Notes: generated from the sequence alone by a model not told the origin. Numbered from the stretch's first letter, positions 33,761-45,376 are shown. The stretch is 64,000 nucleotides of DNA from Ramlibacter tataouinensis (GCF_001580455.1 NZ_CP010951.1:3993001-4057000); one strand, 5' to 3'. Program-made: numbers and translations.

Positions 33761-33793
33761 GCCCGGCTCTGCCGGGCTGCCCCCCAAGGGGGC
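33761..33793. repeat. Double G/C hairpin between the heptose kinase gene and hldD
   Basis: GCCCGGC-TCT-GCCGGGC is followed immediately by CCCCC-AA-GGGGG. The core CCGGGCTGCCCCCC recurs (on the other strand) inside the palindromic insert in aroA at 39890-39976, so both belong to one dispersed repeat family. No T-run follows on the minus strand. Confidence 0.6.
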
Positions 33794-33825
33794 GTTCGCT
33801 TGCTTGAAGCGGTTCTGCGCTGCGC

Positions 33826-34758
33826 TCATCCGAACAACTCCTCGTAGGACACGGTGGCCGTGCCGAACTTGCCGACCACGATGCCGCCGGCCTTGTTCGC
33901 CAGCGGCATGGCCTGGCGCAGCGGCATGCCGGCGGCCACCAGGGCGGCGAGCGTGGCGATCACCGTGTCGCCGGCGCCGGTCACGTCGAACACCTCGCGC
34001 GCGTTGGCATCCACGTGCAGTTCGCCCTGCGCGTCGAACAGCGTCATGCCGTCCTCGCCCAGGGTGACCAGCAGGGCATCCAGCCGCAGCGCATCGCGCA
34101 GCTGCTGCGCCTTGGCGCGCAGTTCATTGTCGTCCTTCCAACTGCCCACGACCACCTGCAACTCGGCGCGGTTGGGGGTGATTACCGTCGCACCGCTGTA
34201 ACGCTCGTAGTCCGAGCCCTTGGGGTCGATCAGCACCGGCTTGCCGGCGGCCCGCGCCAGGCTGATCATCTTCGGGATGTGCGCGAGGCCGCCCTTGCCG
34301 TAGTCGGAGAACAGCACGGCGTCGTGCCGCGGCGCGAGCTCGGCGAAGGTCTCGTTCTGCAGGGCCAGCGCCTCATGGTCGGGCTCGTTCTCGAAGTCCA
34401 TGCGCAGCAACTGCTGGTGGCGCCCGATCACGCGCAGCTTCACCGTGGTGTTCAGGCCGGCGTCGCGCTTGAGATGGGTGTCGATGCCGGTGCCGCGCAG
34501 CAGGGCTTCCAGGCGGTGGCCCGGCTCGTCGTCGCCGACCACGCCCAGGAACGCGGCCTTGGCGCCCAGCGTCACGACGTTGTAGGCGACGTTGGCGGCG
34601 GCGCCGATCCGTTCTTCCTCGCGGTTGACCTTGACCACGGGCACCGGCGCCTCGGGCGAGATGCGTTCGACGGCGCCATGCCAGTAGCGATCGAGCATGG
34701 CATCGCCGACGACCAGCACGCGTGCCTTGGTCAGTTGTTCCCTGGATGGATGGCTCAT
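33826..34758 (-). CDS. rfaE1: D-glycero-beta-D-manno-heptose-7-phosphate kinase (HldE kinase half)
   Basis: 310 residues from the ATG at 34758. A PfkB/ribokinase fold: VLVVGDAMLDRYWHGAVERI, APVPVVKVNREEERIGAAANVA, VLIDPKGSDYERYSGATVITPN and the anion-hole motif DVTGAGDTVIATLAAL. It phosphorylates heptose 7-phosphate at C1 for ADP-heptose synthesis. E. coli fuses this to an adenylyltransferase in HldE; here only the kinase half is present, as is usual in betaproteobacteria, so the transferase must be elsewhere. The 46-bp gap to lapB contains a small GC-rich inverted repeat. Confidence 0.93.
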   Translation of the reverse strand: MSHPSREQLTKARVLVVGDAMLDRYWHGAVERISPEAPVPVVKVNREEERIGAAANVAYNVVTLGAKAAFLGVVGDDEPGHRLEALLRGTGIDTHLKRDAGLNTTVKLRVIGRHQQLLRMDFENEPDHEALALQNETFAELAPRHDAVLFSDYGKGGLAHIPKMISLARAAGKPVLIDPKGSDYERYSGATVITPNRAELQVVVGSWKDDNELRAKAQQLRDALRLDALLVTLGEDGMTLFDAQGELHVDANAREVFDVTGAGDTVIATLAALVAAGMPLRQAMPLANKAGGIVVGKFGTATVSYEELFG

Positions 34759-34804
34759 GGGTAACTCTTGAGGGGGAGGCGGCCGCAGGCCGCTTCGGGG
34801 GTGG

Positions 34805-35938
34805 TCATAGCTCCTCCACGCGGCGCGCGGGGTAACTGTCCCAGGCCTGGCAGCCGGGGCATTGCCAGAAATGCTGCTTGGCCTCGAAGCCGCAGGCTGC
34901 ACAACGATAGCGCGTGAGCGGCTTGGCTGCATGGTCCAGGGCGTTCTGAACCAGCGGATGGAACTGCTCGTGCTCCAGCTTCTCGCTGCTGAGCCACTTG
35001 GACGCGGCCACCAGCGAGGGTTCGCGCTTGAGGTGCTCCACATACTTGTCGCGTGCCGCCGTGGCGTCGGGCGCCAGCGTCACGATGGCGTCGAGCACGT
35101 CGAGCGAGTGCGAGAGCTCATAGCCCGCTTGCAGGATGTCCAGCGCCTCGGCGCGGCGGCCGGTGGCCGCGGCGGCCTCGGCGAGCGGCTTGGCCACCAG
35201 CGGGATCGCCGCCGGCACGGACTGCGCGAGTCGCGCCAGGGTGTCGAAGGCGGCCCCGGTGTCGCCCGCGCGCTGCTGCAAGGCCGCCAGTTCGAAGCCC
35301 GGCCGGGCGGCTTCGGGGGCCAGTTTCATCGCCTGGCGCAGCAGCTGCTGCGCTTCCTGGGGGGCGGCACGCGCCGCCTGCTCGCACAGGTAGTGGGACT
35401 GGCGGCCGCTGAAACTGCCCTGGCCGGAGGCTTCGAGCTTGCTCGCGATCTCCGATGCCTGCGGCCAGTCGCGCGTGCGCTCGTAGATCGCCAGCAGCGC
35501 CAGCAGCGCCTGGCCTTCGTAGGCCGAGCCTTCCAGCTTGCGCAGCGCCTCTTCGGCGCGGTCGAGCAGGCCGGCCTTGAGGAAATCCAGCGCCAGGGCG
35601 TGCTGCGCGCGATGGCGCTCGGCACGGTTCAAGTCGCCGCGCGACAGCAGGTGCTCGTGCACGCGCACGGCGCGGTCGTATTCGCCCCGGCGGCGGAACA
35701 GGTTTCCCAGCGCGAAGTGCAGCTCCGAGGTGTCCGGATCATTGCGCACCGCCTCGATGAAGGCATCGATGGCCTGGTCCTGCTGTTCGTTCAGCAGGAA
35801 ATTGAGTCCCCGGAAGTAGGCCTTGGGCGCGCGCCGGTTCTCCACGCGCAGCTGGCGCAGGTCCAGGCGCGAGGCCAGCCAGCCCAGCACGAAGGCCAGC
35901 GGCAGCGTCCACAGGATCCAGCTGAAGTCAAAGTCCAT
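34805..35938 (-). CDS. lapB: LapB (YciM), LPS assembly regulator with TPRs and rubredoxin-type zinc knuckle
   Basis: A 377-residue protein. A single N-terminal helix (WILWTLPLAFVLGWLASRL) anchors it, TPR repeats fill residues about 40-330 (SELHFALGNLFRRRGEYDRAVRVHEHLL and others), and the C-terminus has a C-x2-C...C-x2-C knuckle (RCAACGFEA and QCPGCQAW). In E. coli LapB links FtsH-dependent turnover of LpxC to LPS transport. It overlaps lapA by eleven bases and stands beside heptose genes, a fitting LPS context. Confidence 0.93.
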   Translation of the reverse strand: MDFDFSWILWTLPLAFVLGWLASRLDLRQLRVENRRAPKAYFRGLNFLLNEQQDQAIDAFIEAVRNDPDTSELHFALGNLFRRRGEYDRAVRVHEHLLSRGDLNRAERHRAQHALALDFLKAGLLDRAEEALRKLEGSAYEGQALLALLAIYERTRDWPQASEIASKLEASGQGSFSGRQSHYLCEQAARAAPQEAQQLLRQAMKLAPEAARPGFELAALQQRAGDTGAAFDTLARLAQSVPAAIPLVAKPLAEAAAATGRRAEALDILQAGYELSHSLDVLDAIVTLAPDATAARDKYVEHLKREPSLVAASKWLSSEKLEHEQFHPLVQNALDHAAKPLTRYRCAACGFEAKQHFWQCPGCQAWDSYPARRVEEL

Positions 35939-36218
35939 GCGTGGGGAACTCGTCGGGTTGGGTTGGCGCTGCGCCCAGGGCCGCGGCGCGCTGCTGCGCG
36001 CGCCGTGCCGCCGCCTTCTGCTTCCACCAGCGCGGCACCATGCCCAGCGCGCCGATGGCCAGCCCGATCGCGAAGGCGGCCAGCACCACCAGCACCAGCG
36101 GCGCGCGCCACGAGGTGCCGAAGAAGAAATGCACAGTGACGTCCTGCTGGTTGTTCAGCGCGAACGCGAAGAGGGTAAAAAAAATGGCTGCCTTGAGCAG
36201 CCATGCGAAATATCTCAT
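35928..36218 (-). CDS. lapA: LapA-domain inner-membrane protein (DUF1049)
   Basis: A 96-residue protein with two membrane helices (LKAAIFFTLFAFALNNQ and APLVLVVLAAFAIGLAIGALG) around the short loop QDVTVHFFFG that marks the LapA family, then a basic/alanine-rich cytosolic tail. LapA works with LapB in LPS assembly. Position directly before lapB and after ihfB is the classic order. Confidence 0.9.
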   Translation of the reverse strand: MRYFAWLLKAAIFFTLFAFALNNQQDVTVHFFFGTSWRAPLVLVVLAAFAIGLAIGALGMVPRWWKQKAAARRAQQRAAALGAAPTQPDEFPTHGL

Positions 36219-36270
36219 TCGGCTTCCCGGTCTCGCCGGATTCTAGGGTCTGGAAGCCGGGGCGCGCGAA

Positions 36271-36576
36271 TCAGGCCCCCGATTCCAGCTCCTGCGTCCT
36301 CTGGTCCACCGCTTCGCGCAGGGCCTTGCCCGGCTTGAAGTGGGGAACCCGCTTTTCCGGGATGTGCACGCTCTCGCCGGAGCGCGGGTTGCGCCCCATG
36401 CGCGGCGGCCGCCGGTTGATCGAAAAGCTGCCGAAGCCGCGGATCTCGATCCGGTGCCCGCGCACCAGCGCATCGCCCATCGCGTCAAGAATGGTCTTGA
36501 CTGCGTATTCGGCGTCGCGGTGGGTGAGCTGGCTGAACCGGGATGCCAGTTCTTCGACGAGGTCTGAACGTGTCAT
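36271..36576 (-). CDS. ihfB: Integration host factor beta subunit
   Basis: 101 residues from the ATG at 36576 (MTRSDLVEELASRF). The DNA-bending arm GFGSFSINRRPPRMGRNPRSGE and the end VPHFKPGKALREAV are diagnostic of IhfB. It pairs with IhfA to bend DNA in replication, recombination and sigma-54 promoters. The preceding in-frame ATG five codons upstream lies over the rpsA terminator and is less likely. Standard neighbour of rpsA. Confidence 0.95.
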   Translation of the reverse strand: MTRSDLVEELASRFSQLTHRDAEYAVKTILDAMGDALVRGHRIEIRGFGSFSINRRPPRMGRNPRSGESVHIPEKRVPHFKPGKALREAVDQRTQELESGA

Positions 36577-36583
36577 AACAACG

Positions 36584-36612
36584 GAAAACACGGCGAGGTG
36601 CCCTCGCCGTGT
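36584..36612 (-). terminator. Intrinsic terminator between rpsA and ihfB
   Basis: On the minus strand ACACGGCGAGG-GCA-CCTCGCCGTGT forms a perfect 11-bp stem followed by TTTT. It lies directly after the rpsA stop and just before ihfB, so rpsA output can be separated from the ihfB-lap-hld genes. Confidence 0.8.
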
Positions 36613-36621
36613 CCTTCCATA

Positions 36622-38298
36622 TTACTTTTCCAGCTTGGCTTTGAGCAGCGCGCCCAGGTTGGTCGTGCCGGCGCTTTCGCGCGAGGACTGCGCGGACAGG
36701 CTGGACATCGCTTCCTGCTGGTCGGCCATATCCTTGGCCTTGATCGACAGCTGGATGTTGCGCGTCTTGCGGTCGATGTTGACCACGACCGCCGTCACTT
36801 CGTCGCCTTCCTTCAGCACGTTGCGCGCGTCTTCCACGCGGTCGCGGCTGATTTCGGAAGCACGCAGGTAGCCGAAGATCTCGTGGCCCAGGTCGATTTC
36901 GGCGCCCTTGGCGTCGACCGTCTTGACCTTGCCGGTGACCGAGGAGCCCTTATCGTGCACCGAGGTGAAGGTGGTGAACGGATCGGCGTCGAGCTGCTTG
37001 ATGCCCAGGCTGATGCGCTCGCGGTCCACGTCCACGGCCAGCACGATGGCGTCGACTTCCTGGCCCTTCTTGTAGTTGCGCACGGCCTGCTCGCCCGGCT
37101 CGTTCCAGGACAGGTCGGACAGGTGCACCAGGCCGTCGATGCCGGCAGCCAGGCCCACGAACACGCCGAAGTCGGTGATCGACTTGATCGGGCCCTTGAC
37201 GCGGTCGCCACGGCGGGTGTTCTGCGCGAACTCCTGCCAGGGGTTGGCCTTGCACTGCTTCATGCCCAGGCTGATGCGGCGCTTGTCCTCGTCGATCTCC
37301 AGGACCATGACTTCGACCTCGTCACCCAGCGACACGATCTTGCTGGGCGCGACGTTCTTGTTGGTCCAGTCCATCTCGGACACGTGCACCAGGCCTTCGA
37401 TGCCGGGCTCGAGTTCCACGAATGCGCCGTAGTCGGCGATGTTCGTGATCTTGCCGAACATGCGGGTGCCGGTGGGGTAGCGGCGCGAGACGCCCATCCA
37501 CGGGTCGTCGCCCATCTGCTTGAGGCCCAGCGAGACGCGGTTCTTCTCGGTGTCGAACTTGAGGATCTTGGCCGTGATCTCCTGGCCGGCCTGCACCACC
37601 TCGGACGGGTGACGCACGCGGCGCCAGGCCATGTCGGTGATGTGCAGCAGGCCGTCGATGCCGCCGAGGTCCACGAAGGCGCCGTACTCGGTGATGTTCT
37701 TGACCACGCCGCGGACGATGGAGCCTTCCTTGAGGGTTTCCATCAGCTTGGCGCGCTCTTCGCCCATCGAGGCTTCGACCACCGCGCGGCGGCTCAGCAC
37801 CACGTTGTTGCGCTTGCGGTCCAGCTTGATGACCTTGAACTCGAGCGTCTTGTTCTCGTAGGGGGTCAGGTCCTTGATCGGACGGGTGTCGATCAGCGAG
37901 CCGGGCAGGAAGGCGCGGATGCCGTTGACCAGCACCGTCAGGCCGCCCTTGACCTTGCCGCTGGTGGTACCGGTCACGAATTCGCCGGACTCCAGGGCCT
38001 TTTCCAGGGCCATCCAGGAGGCCAGGCGCTTGGCCTTGTCGCGCGACAGGATGGTGTCGCCGTAGCCGTTTTCGATGGCGTCAATGGCCACCGAGACGAA
38101 GTCGCCCACCTGGACTTCGATCTCGCCTTTGTCGTTCTTGAATTCATCGATCGGCACGTACGCTTCGGACTTGAGGCCGGCGTTGACGACGACGAAGCTG
38201 TGTTCGAGACGAACGACTTCGGCGGTGATCACCTCGCCCGCGCGCATCTCGGCACGCTGCAGCGACTCTTCGAACAGTTGGGCAAAAGATTCAGACAT
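36622..38298 (-). CDS. rpsA: 30S ribosomal protein S1
   Basis: A 558-residue protein with six S1 (OB-fold) repeats, the full proteobacterial form. Starts MSESFAQLFEESLQRAEMRAG; later repeats show the typical GAFVDLGGIDGLLHITDMAW, GAFVELEPGIEGLVHVSEMDW and GVFVGLAAGIDGLVHLSDLSW. S1 brings mRNA to the 30S subunit. AAGGAAACTGA before the ATG is a good ribosome site. It follows aroA-cmk, the standard cmk-rpsA arrangement; the 168-bp gap (38299-38466) should hold its promoter. Confidence 0.97.
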   Translation of the reverse strand: MSESFAQLFEESLQRAEMRAGEVITAEVVRLEHSFVVVNAGLKSEAYVPIDEFKNDKGEIEVQVGDFVSVAIDAIENGYGDTILSRDKAKRLASWMALEKALESGEFVTGTTSGKVKGGLTVLVNGIRAFLPGSLIDTRPIKDLTPYENKTLEFKVIKLDRKRNNVVLSRRAVVEASMGEERAKLMETLKEGSIVRGVVKNITEYGAFVDLGGIDGLLHITDMAWRRVRHPSEVVQAGQEITAKILKFDTEKNRVSLGLKQMGDDPWMGVSRRYPTGTRMFGKITNIADYGAFVELEPGIEGLVHVSEMDWTNKNVAPSKIVSLGDEVEVMVLEIDEDKRRISLGMKQCKANPWQEFAQNTRRGDRVKGPIKSITDFGVFVGLAAGIDGLVHLSDLSWNEPGEQAVRNYKKGQEVDAIVLAVDVDRERISLGIKQLDADPFTTFTSVHDKGSSVTGKVKTVDAKGAEIDLGHEIFGYLRASEISRDRVEDARNVLKEGDEVTAVVVNIDRKTRNIQLSIKAKDMADQQEAMSSLSAQSSRESAGTTNLGALLKAKLEK

Positions 38299-38466
38299 TC
38301 AGTTTCCTTGCTCGTCGCGCAGGTTTCCGCGGGGCACCATTGCCACGCGTTTCTATGACTGGGACGGCGTTTCATGCGGCGTTGAACCGCGGTTGGCGTT
38401 GAACAACCCCACCGGCCCGGGGTGCGCTGGCGCGCAAGGCGTGGACCGGGGGACCCTTTGCAAGCC

Positions 38467-40536
38467 TCAGGCGGACCCGAAGGCTTGCTTGCGCTCCCAC
38501 CACTGGACCACCTGCGCCACCGATTCTTCGATCGACTGGCCCGAGTTATCCAGGAGGAGCGCGTCTTCAGCCGGCTTGAGAGGCGCCACCTGGCGGGAGG
38601 AGTCCCGCAGGTCACGCGCTTCCAGGTCGGCCCGAAGATCGGCGAGTTTAGCCGAAATTCCTTTTGAAATCAATTGCTTATGGCGGCGCTCGGCGCGCTG
38701 GACGGCGCTGGCCGTGAGATAGACCTTGAGCGGCGCGTCGGGGAAGATCACCGTGCCCATGTCGCGCCCGTCGGCCACCAGCCCCGGCAGGCGGCGGAAG
38801 CTCTGCTGCAGCGCCACCAGCGCCGTGCGCACCGCAGGGAGGGCGGACACGCGGGACGCGTTCATGCCGGCCTCCTCGGTGCGGATCGCGTCGGTGACGT
38901 CGAGTTCGCCCAGCAGCACCTGGCCGCCCGTGAAGCGCACCGGCAGCGTTTCGGCCATCTTGGCGATGCTGTGCTCATGCGCGACATCCAGCGCGAGCCC
39001 GGCGCGAACAGCCGCAAAGGCGGTGATCCGGTAGAGCGCGCCCGAGTCGAGGTAGTGGTAGCCGAGCCGGCTGGCCAGCTCGGAGGCCAGCGTGCCCTTG
39101 CCCGAGGCGGTGGGCCCGTCGACGCAGATCACCGGAACGTGGGCGGCGTCCGTGCGCGCCACCGAGAACAGCGTCTCGAAGTAGTCCGGGAAGGTCTTGG
39201 CCACGCACTTGGGATCGAGGATGCGCAGGTGCGCGCCGACCGGGTTGAAGGCCGCGAGCGAGAAGCACATCGCCACGCGATGGTCGTCGTAGGTGTGGAT
39301 GCGGGCCGGCTTCCAGTCCGCCGGCGGGGCGACCCGCAGGAAATCCGGGCCTTCGTCCACCTGCGCGCCCAGCTTGCGCAGCTCGGCCGCCATGGCGGCG
39401 ATGCGGTCGGTTTCCTTGACCCGCCAGCTGGCGATGTTGCGCAGCAGGCTGGGCCCGTCGGCGTAGAGCGCCATCACCGCCAGCGTCATGGCGGCATCGG
39501 GGATGTGGTTGCAGTCCAGGTCGATGGCCCGCAGCGGCCAGGCGCCGCGGCTCACCTCCAGGTGGTTCGGCCCGCTTTCCACGACCGCGCCCATCTGGCG
39601 GGCCGCATCGATGAAGCGGATGTCGCCCTGGATCGAGGCCTCGCCGACGCCTTCGATGCGAAGCGGCGCGACCTGGGCGGCGATCGCGCCCAGGGCCACG
39701 AAATAGCTGGCCGAGGAGGCATCGGCTTCCACGTGGAGGCTGCCGGGCGAAACGTAGCGGCTGCCCGCCGGGATGACGAATCGCTGCCAGCCATCGCGCT
39801 GGACGCTGATGCCGAAGCGCTGCAGCAGCTTGAGCGTGATCTCGATGTAGGGCTTGGAGATCAGCTCACCGACCACTTCGATCGTGATGTCGTGCCCCGC
39901 CGACGGGCCGCCCCTAGGCGGGGCAGACCGCTCGGGGGGCAGCCCGGACACGTCAGTGCCGGGCGTAGGGGCACGATGACCCACGAGGGGCAGCGCCATC
40001 AGCAAGGCAGTCAGGAACTGGCTGGATACGTCGCCGCGTACCTGGATCGGCGCGTCGAGCTTCAGCTGGGATGGGTGGATGCGCAGGGGCGGGTAGCCCT
40101 CGGTGCCCAGGTAGTCGATGCGGCAGCCCAACTGGCGCAAGGCGTCCACCAAATCGCCGATCGGCCGCTCGTGCATGCGCGCGACGCCGCTCAGCTCGAA
40201 ATCGCCACCGAGCACGGCCAGTGCCGCCGTCAGCGGCCGCATCGCCGTGCCTGCGTTCCCGAGGAACAGGCGCGCGTGCGGCGCCGGCGGCCGCCCGCCC
40301 AGGCCGGTGACCTGCAGCGCATCGCCGTCGTGGCGCACCCCGCAGCCCAGCGCCCGCAGCGCATCGAGCATGACGCGCGTGTCGTCGGAGTCCAGCAGGT
40401 CGTGCACGGTGGTCGTGCCCTCGCACAGCGCCGCCAGCAGCAGCACCCGGTTGGAGATGCTCTTGGAGCCCGGCAGCCGCACCGTGCCCGCCGCGGTCTC
40501 GAGCGGGGGGATGTCCAGGAATTCGGTGTTGAACAT
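38467..40536 (-). CDS. aroA-cmk: Bifunctional 3-phosphoshikimate 1-carboxyvinyltransferase / cytidylate kinase
   Basis: A 689-residue fusion. Residues 1 to about 460 are EPSP synthase (LPGSKSISNRVLLLAALCEG, NAGTAMRPLTAALAVLGG, DDHRVAMCFSLAAFNPVG). From about 465 a complete cytidylate kinase follows (P-loop DGPTASGKGTLASELA, YLDSGALYRITAFAA, GRDMGTVIFPDA). The two reactions, shikimate pathway and CMP phosphorylation, are unrelated, so the fusion reflects the common aroA-cmk neighbourhood; to my recollection it occurs in several Comamonadaceae. Residues about 187-216 are an extra segment encoded by a palindromic repeat. Confidence 0.94.
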   Translation of the reverse strand: MFNTEFLDIPPLETAAGTVRLPGSKSISNRVLLLAALCEGTTTVHDLLDSDDTRVMLDALRALGCGVRHDGDALQVTGLGGRPPAPHARLFLGNAGTAMRPLTAALAVLGGDFELSGVARMHERPIGDLVDALRQLGCRIDYLGTEGYPPLRIHPSQLKLDAPIQVRGDVSSQFLTALLMALPLVGHRAPTPGTDVSGLPPERSAPPRGGPSAGHDITIEVVGELISKPYIEITLKLLQRFGISVQRDGWQRFVIPAGSRYVSPGSLHVEADASSASYFVALGAIAAQVAPLRIEGVGEASIQGDIRFIDAARQMGAVVESGPNHLEVSRGAWPLRAIDLDCNHIPDAAMTLAVMALYADGPSLLRNIASWRVKETDRIAAMAAELRKLGAQVDEGPDFLRVAPPADWKPARIHTYDDHRVAMCFSLAAFNPVGAHLRILDPKCVAKTFPDYFETLFSVARTDAAHVPVICVDGPTASGKGTLASELASRLGYHYLDSGALYRITAFAAVRAGLALDVAHEHSIAKMAETLPVRFTGGQVLLGELDVTDAIRTEEAGMNASRVSALPAVRTALVALQQSFRRLPGLVADGRDMGTVIFPDAPLKVYLTASAVQRAERRHKQLISKGISAKLADLRADLEARDLRDSSRQVAPLKPAEDALLLDNSGQSIEESVAQVVQWWERKQAFGSA
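39890..39976. repeat. 87-bp palindromic repeat translated in frame within aroA
   Basis: The 9-bp ends TCGTGCCCC (39890-39898) and GGGGCACGA (39968-39976) are perfect inverted repeats around internal G/C dyads such as CCGCCCC-TA-GGCGGGG. The length is 29 codons with no stop in the aroA frame. It separates LLMALPLVG from DITIEVVGELISKPYIEITL, which are normally only a few residues apart. Part of it matches the repeat at 33761-33793. Confidence 0.7.
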
Positions 40537-40569
40537 GGGGATGCAGGGGCCGCGCGCGGCGGCGCGGAC

Positions 40570-41442
40570 TCAGTGCTTTTTCTGCGAGAGGCGCCAGCGG
40601 GCGCGGGTATCGCTGGCCTTCTCGATCATGGTCTCGAGGGCGTCGGAATCGCCGCCTTCGATCATCTGTTCCATCTCGAGCAGGGCGCGCTGGAATAGCT
40701 TGGACTGGGCCAGCAACTCCTGGCGGTTGGCCAGCAGGATGTCGCGCCACATCTTCGGCTCGGCGGCCGCGATGCGGGTGAAGTCGCGGAAGCCCGGCCC
40801 GGCCAGCGAGAGGAAGTTGCGGCCCTGCTCCTGGTCGGTGATGCCGTTGATCAGGGCGAACGCGATCATGTGGGGCAGGTGGCTGACGGCGGCGAAGGCG
40901 GCGTCATGCTCTTCGGGCGTCATGTGCACCACCTGGCACTGCAGGGCCTCCCAGACCTGGGTCGCCCGCTGCACCTTGGCGGGGTCGGTGCGCTCGATCG
41001 GCGTGATGACGACCTGCTTGCCGGCATACAGCTCGGGGTCGGCATGGTCGACGCCCGACAGCTCCTTGCCGGCGATCGGGTGGCAGGGCACGAAGGCGGG
41101 GATGTTGTCGCGCAGCACCCGGCGCGCCGCATCGATCACGTCGCGCTTGGTCGAGCCCACGTCCATGATCAGCATGTCGCGGCTGACCAGGTGGCGGATG
41201 GCCTTGAGCGTGGCTTCGGTGGCCGATACCGGCACGGCGAGCAGCACGATGTCGGCGCCCGAGACGGCCAGCAGCGCCGACGGCGCCTCGACGTCGATCA
41301 CGCCCATGGAGCGGGCCCGCTCGGTGGTGGAGGGCGACTTGCTGTAGCCGACCACGCGCTTGACCAGGCCCGCGCGCTTGAGGGCCAGGGCGAAGGAGCC
41401 GCCCATCAGGCCGCATCCAATGAGGCCGAGTTGTTCGAACAT
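40570..41442 (-). CDS. tyrA: Prephenate dehydrogenase
   Basis: A 290-residue NAD(P)-dependent enzyme. The dinucleotide motif is LIGCGLMGGSFALALKRAG; MLIMDVGSTKRDVIDAA, FVPCHPIAGKELSGVDHA (catalytic His) and HDAAFAAVSHLPHMIAFALI are TyrA landmarks. It oxidatively decarboxylates prephenate (or arogenate) toward tyrosine. No chorismate mutase or ACT domain is attached. It lies between pheA and aroA-cmk, the conserved aromatic block of betaproteobacteria. Confidence 0.94.
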   Translation of the reverse strand: MFEQLGLIGCGLMGGSFALALKRAGLVKRVVGYSKSPSTTERARSMGVIDVEAPSALLAVSGADIVLLAVPVSATEATLKAIRHLVSRDMLIMDVGSTKRDVIDAARRVLRDNIPAFVPCHPIAGKELSGVDHADPELYAGKQVVITPIERTDPAKVQRATQVWEALQCQVVHMTPEEHDAAFAAVSHLPHMIAFALINGITDQEQGRNFLSLAGPGFRDFTRIAAAEPKMWRDILLANRQELLAQSKLFQRALLEMEQMIEGGDSDALETMIEKASDTRARWRLSQKKH

Positions 41443-41513
41443 TCAGGCCTCCCGCCGGCGGTTCTGGCACTGGCCTGGCGGGCGGGCGCGGTGCGGAGTT
41501 TGGAAATTCATGT

Positions 41514-42595
41514 TCAGGCTTCGCCGACGGGGTACGTGCCCAGCACCTTGTAGAAGGCGCACAGCGACTGCAGGTCCTTGAGGGCCTGCGCCACATGCGG
41601 CTGCGAGGGATGGCCCTCGATGTCGATGTAGAAGTAGTACTCCCACTGTCCCGAGCGGGCCGGGCGCGATTCGAAGCGGGTCATGGAGACGCCGTGCTGC
41701 TTGAGCGGCACCAGGATGTCGTGGACGGCGCCCGGCCGGTTCGGGACCGAGACGACCAGGCTCACGCAGTCCCGGCCCGAGGCCTGCGGGGCTTCGAGCA
41801 CCTGGGGCAGGCAGACCACGGCAAAGCGCGTGCGGTTGAACGAGTCGTCCTGGATGGCCGGAGCGGCTACGTGCAGGCCGAACTCGGCGCCGGCCCGCTC
41901 GCTCGCGATCCCGGCCCAGGCCGGGTTGCCGGCCGCCAGGCGGGCACCCTCGGCGTTGCTGGACACCGCGCGGCGTTCGGCCTGGGGCAGGTGCTTGTTC
42001 AACCAGCCCTGGCACTGGGCCAGCGCCTGCGGATGCGCCAGCACCACCTCGATGCCCTCGGTGGAGTTCGAAAGCCGCAGCAGGTGGTGTCGCACCAGCA
42101 GGCTGAGCTCGCCTACGATGTGCAGCGGCGAGTGCAGCAGCAGGTCGAGCGAGCGCGTGACCACGCCTTCGGTGCTGTTTTCGACGGGCACCACGCCGAA
42201 GTCGGCGGCGCCGGCGCTGGCGGCATGGAACACCTCGTCGAAGTTCACGCAGGGCACGTGCTCGATGCTGGAGCCGAAGAACTGCACCGCGGCCTGCTCG
42301 CTGAAGGTGCCGGCCGGGCCCAGGTAGGCCACGCGCTGCGGCGCTTCGAGGGACCGGCAGGCCGACATGATCTCGCGCCAGATGCCCGCGAGCCGGCGGT
42401 CGTTCAGCGGACCGGCGTTGGCCGCCTGCAGGTTGTTGATGACTTCCGCTTCGCGTTCCGGCCGGAACACCGGGGAACCTTCGGCCCGCTTGAGCTCGCC
42501 CACCTCGTTGGCCAAGGCCGCCCGGCGATTGAGCAGCTCGAGCAGCTGGCGGTCGACGGCGTCGATGTCCAGGCGCAGCTGGGCGAGGTCCTTTT

Positions 42596-42599
<4 letters not shown>
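41514..42599 (-). CDS. pheA: Chorismate mutase / prephenate dehydratase (P-protein)
   Basis: A 361-residue bifunctional enzyme. Residues 1-90 are an AroQ chorismate mutase (LRLDIDAVDRQLLELLNRRA, VFRPEREAEVINNL), 95-270 the dehydratase (VAYLGPAGTFSEQAA, FGVVPVENSTEGVVTRSLDLL), and the rest an ACT regulatory domain with the Phe-binding motif MTRFESRPARSGQWEYYFY. It makes phenylpyruvate and is normally feedback-inhibited by phenylalanine; the ESRP motif suggests that control is kept. Its ATG overlaps the gyrA stop (ATGA). Confidence 0.95.
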
Positions 42600-45223
<2,624 letters not shown>

Positions 45224-45346
45224 GGAGGAGGAGGGGGAGGGCGGGGGGCGAAACCTTTGATTTTACGGCCTAGGACCCCTTGTCGCTAACCAGCAACAGC
45301 GGCTCCTTATCAGGTTTTGTCCTACGGAAGCCCCTTTGGTCCATAG

Positions 45347-45376
45347 TTGATTGTGTAAATACGTGTGGCACAATAA
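45347..45376 (+). promoter_or_regulatory. Candidate sigma-70 promoter of the OmpA-family gene
   Basis: TTGATT (45347-45352) and CAATAA (45371-45376) are 18 bases apart in a conspicuously AT-rich stretch of an otherwise GC-rich region. It would give a leader of about 75-80 nt before the ATG at 45462, which has the strong ribosome site AGAGGAG. Confidence 0.45.

Noticed and set aside
36598..38358. A 586-codon frame antisense to rpsA
   Set aside because: The repeats in it only mirror the six S1 repeats; no independent support.
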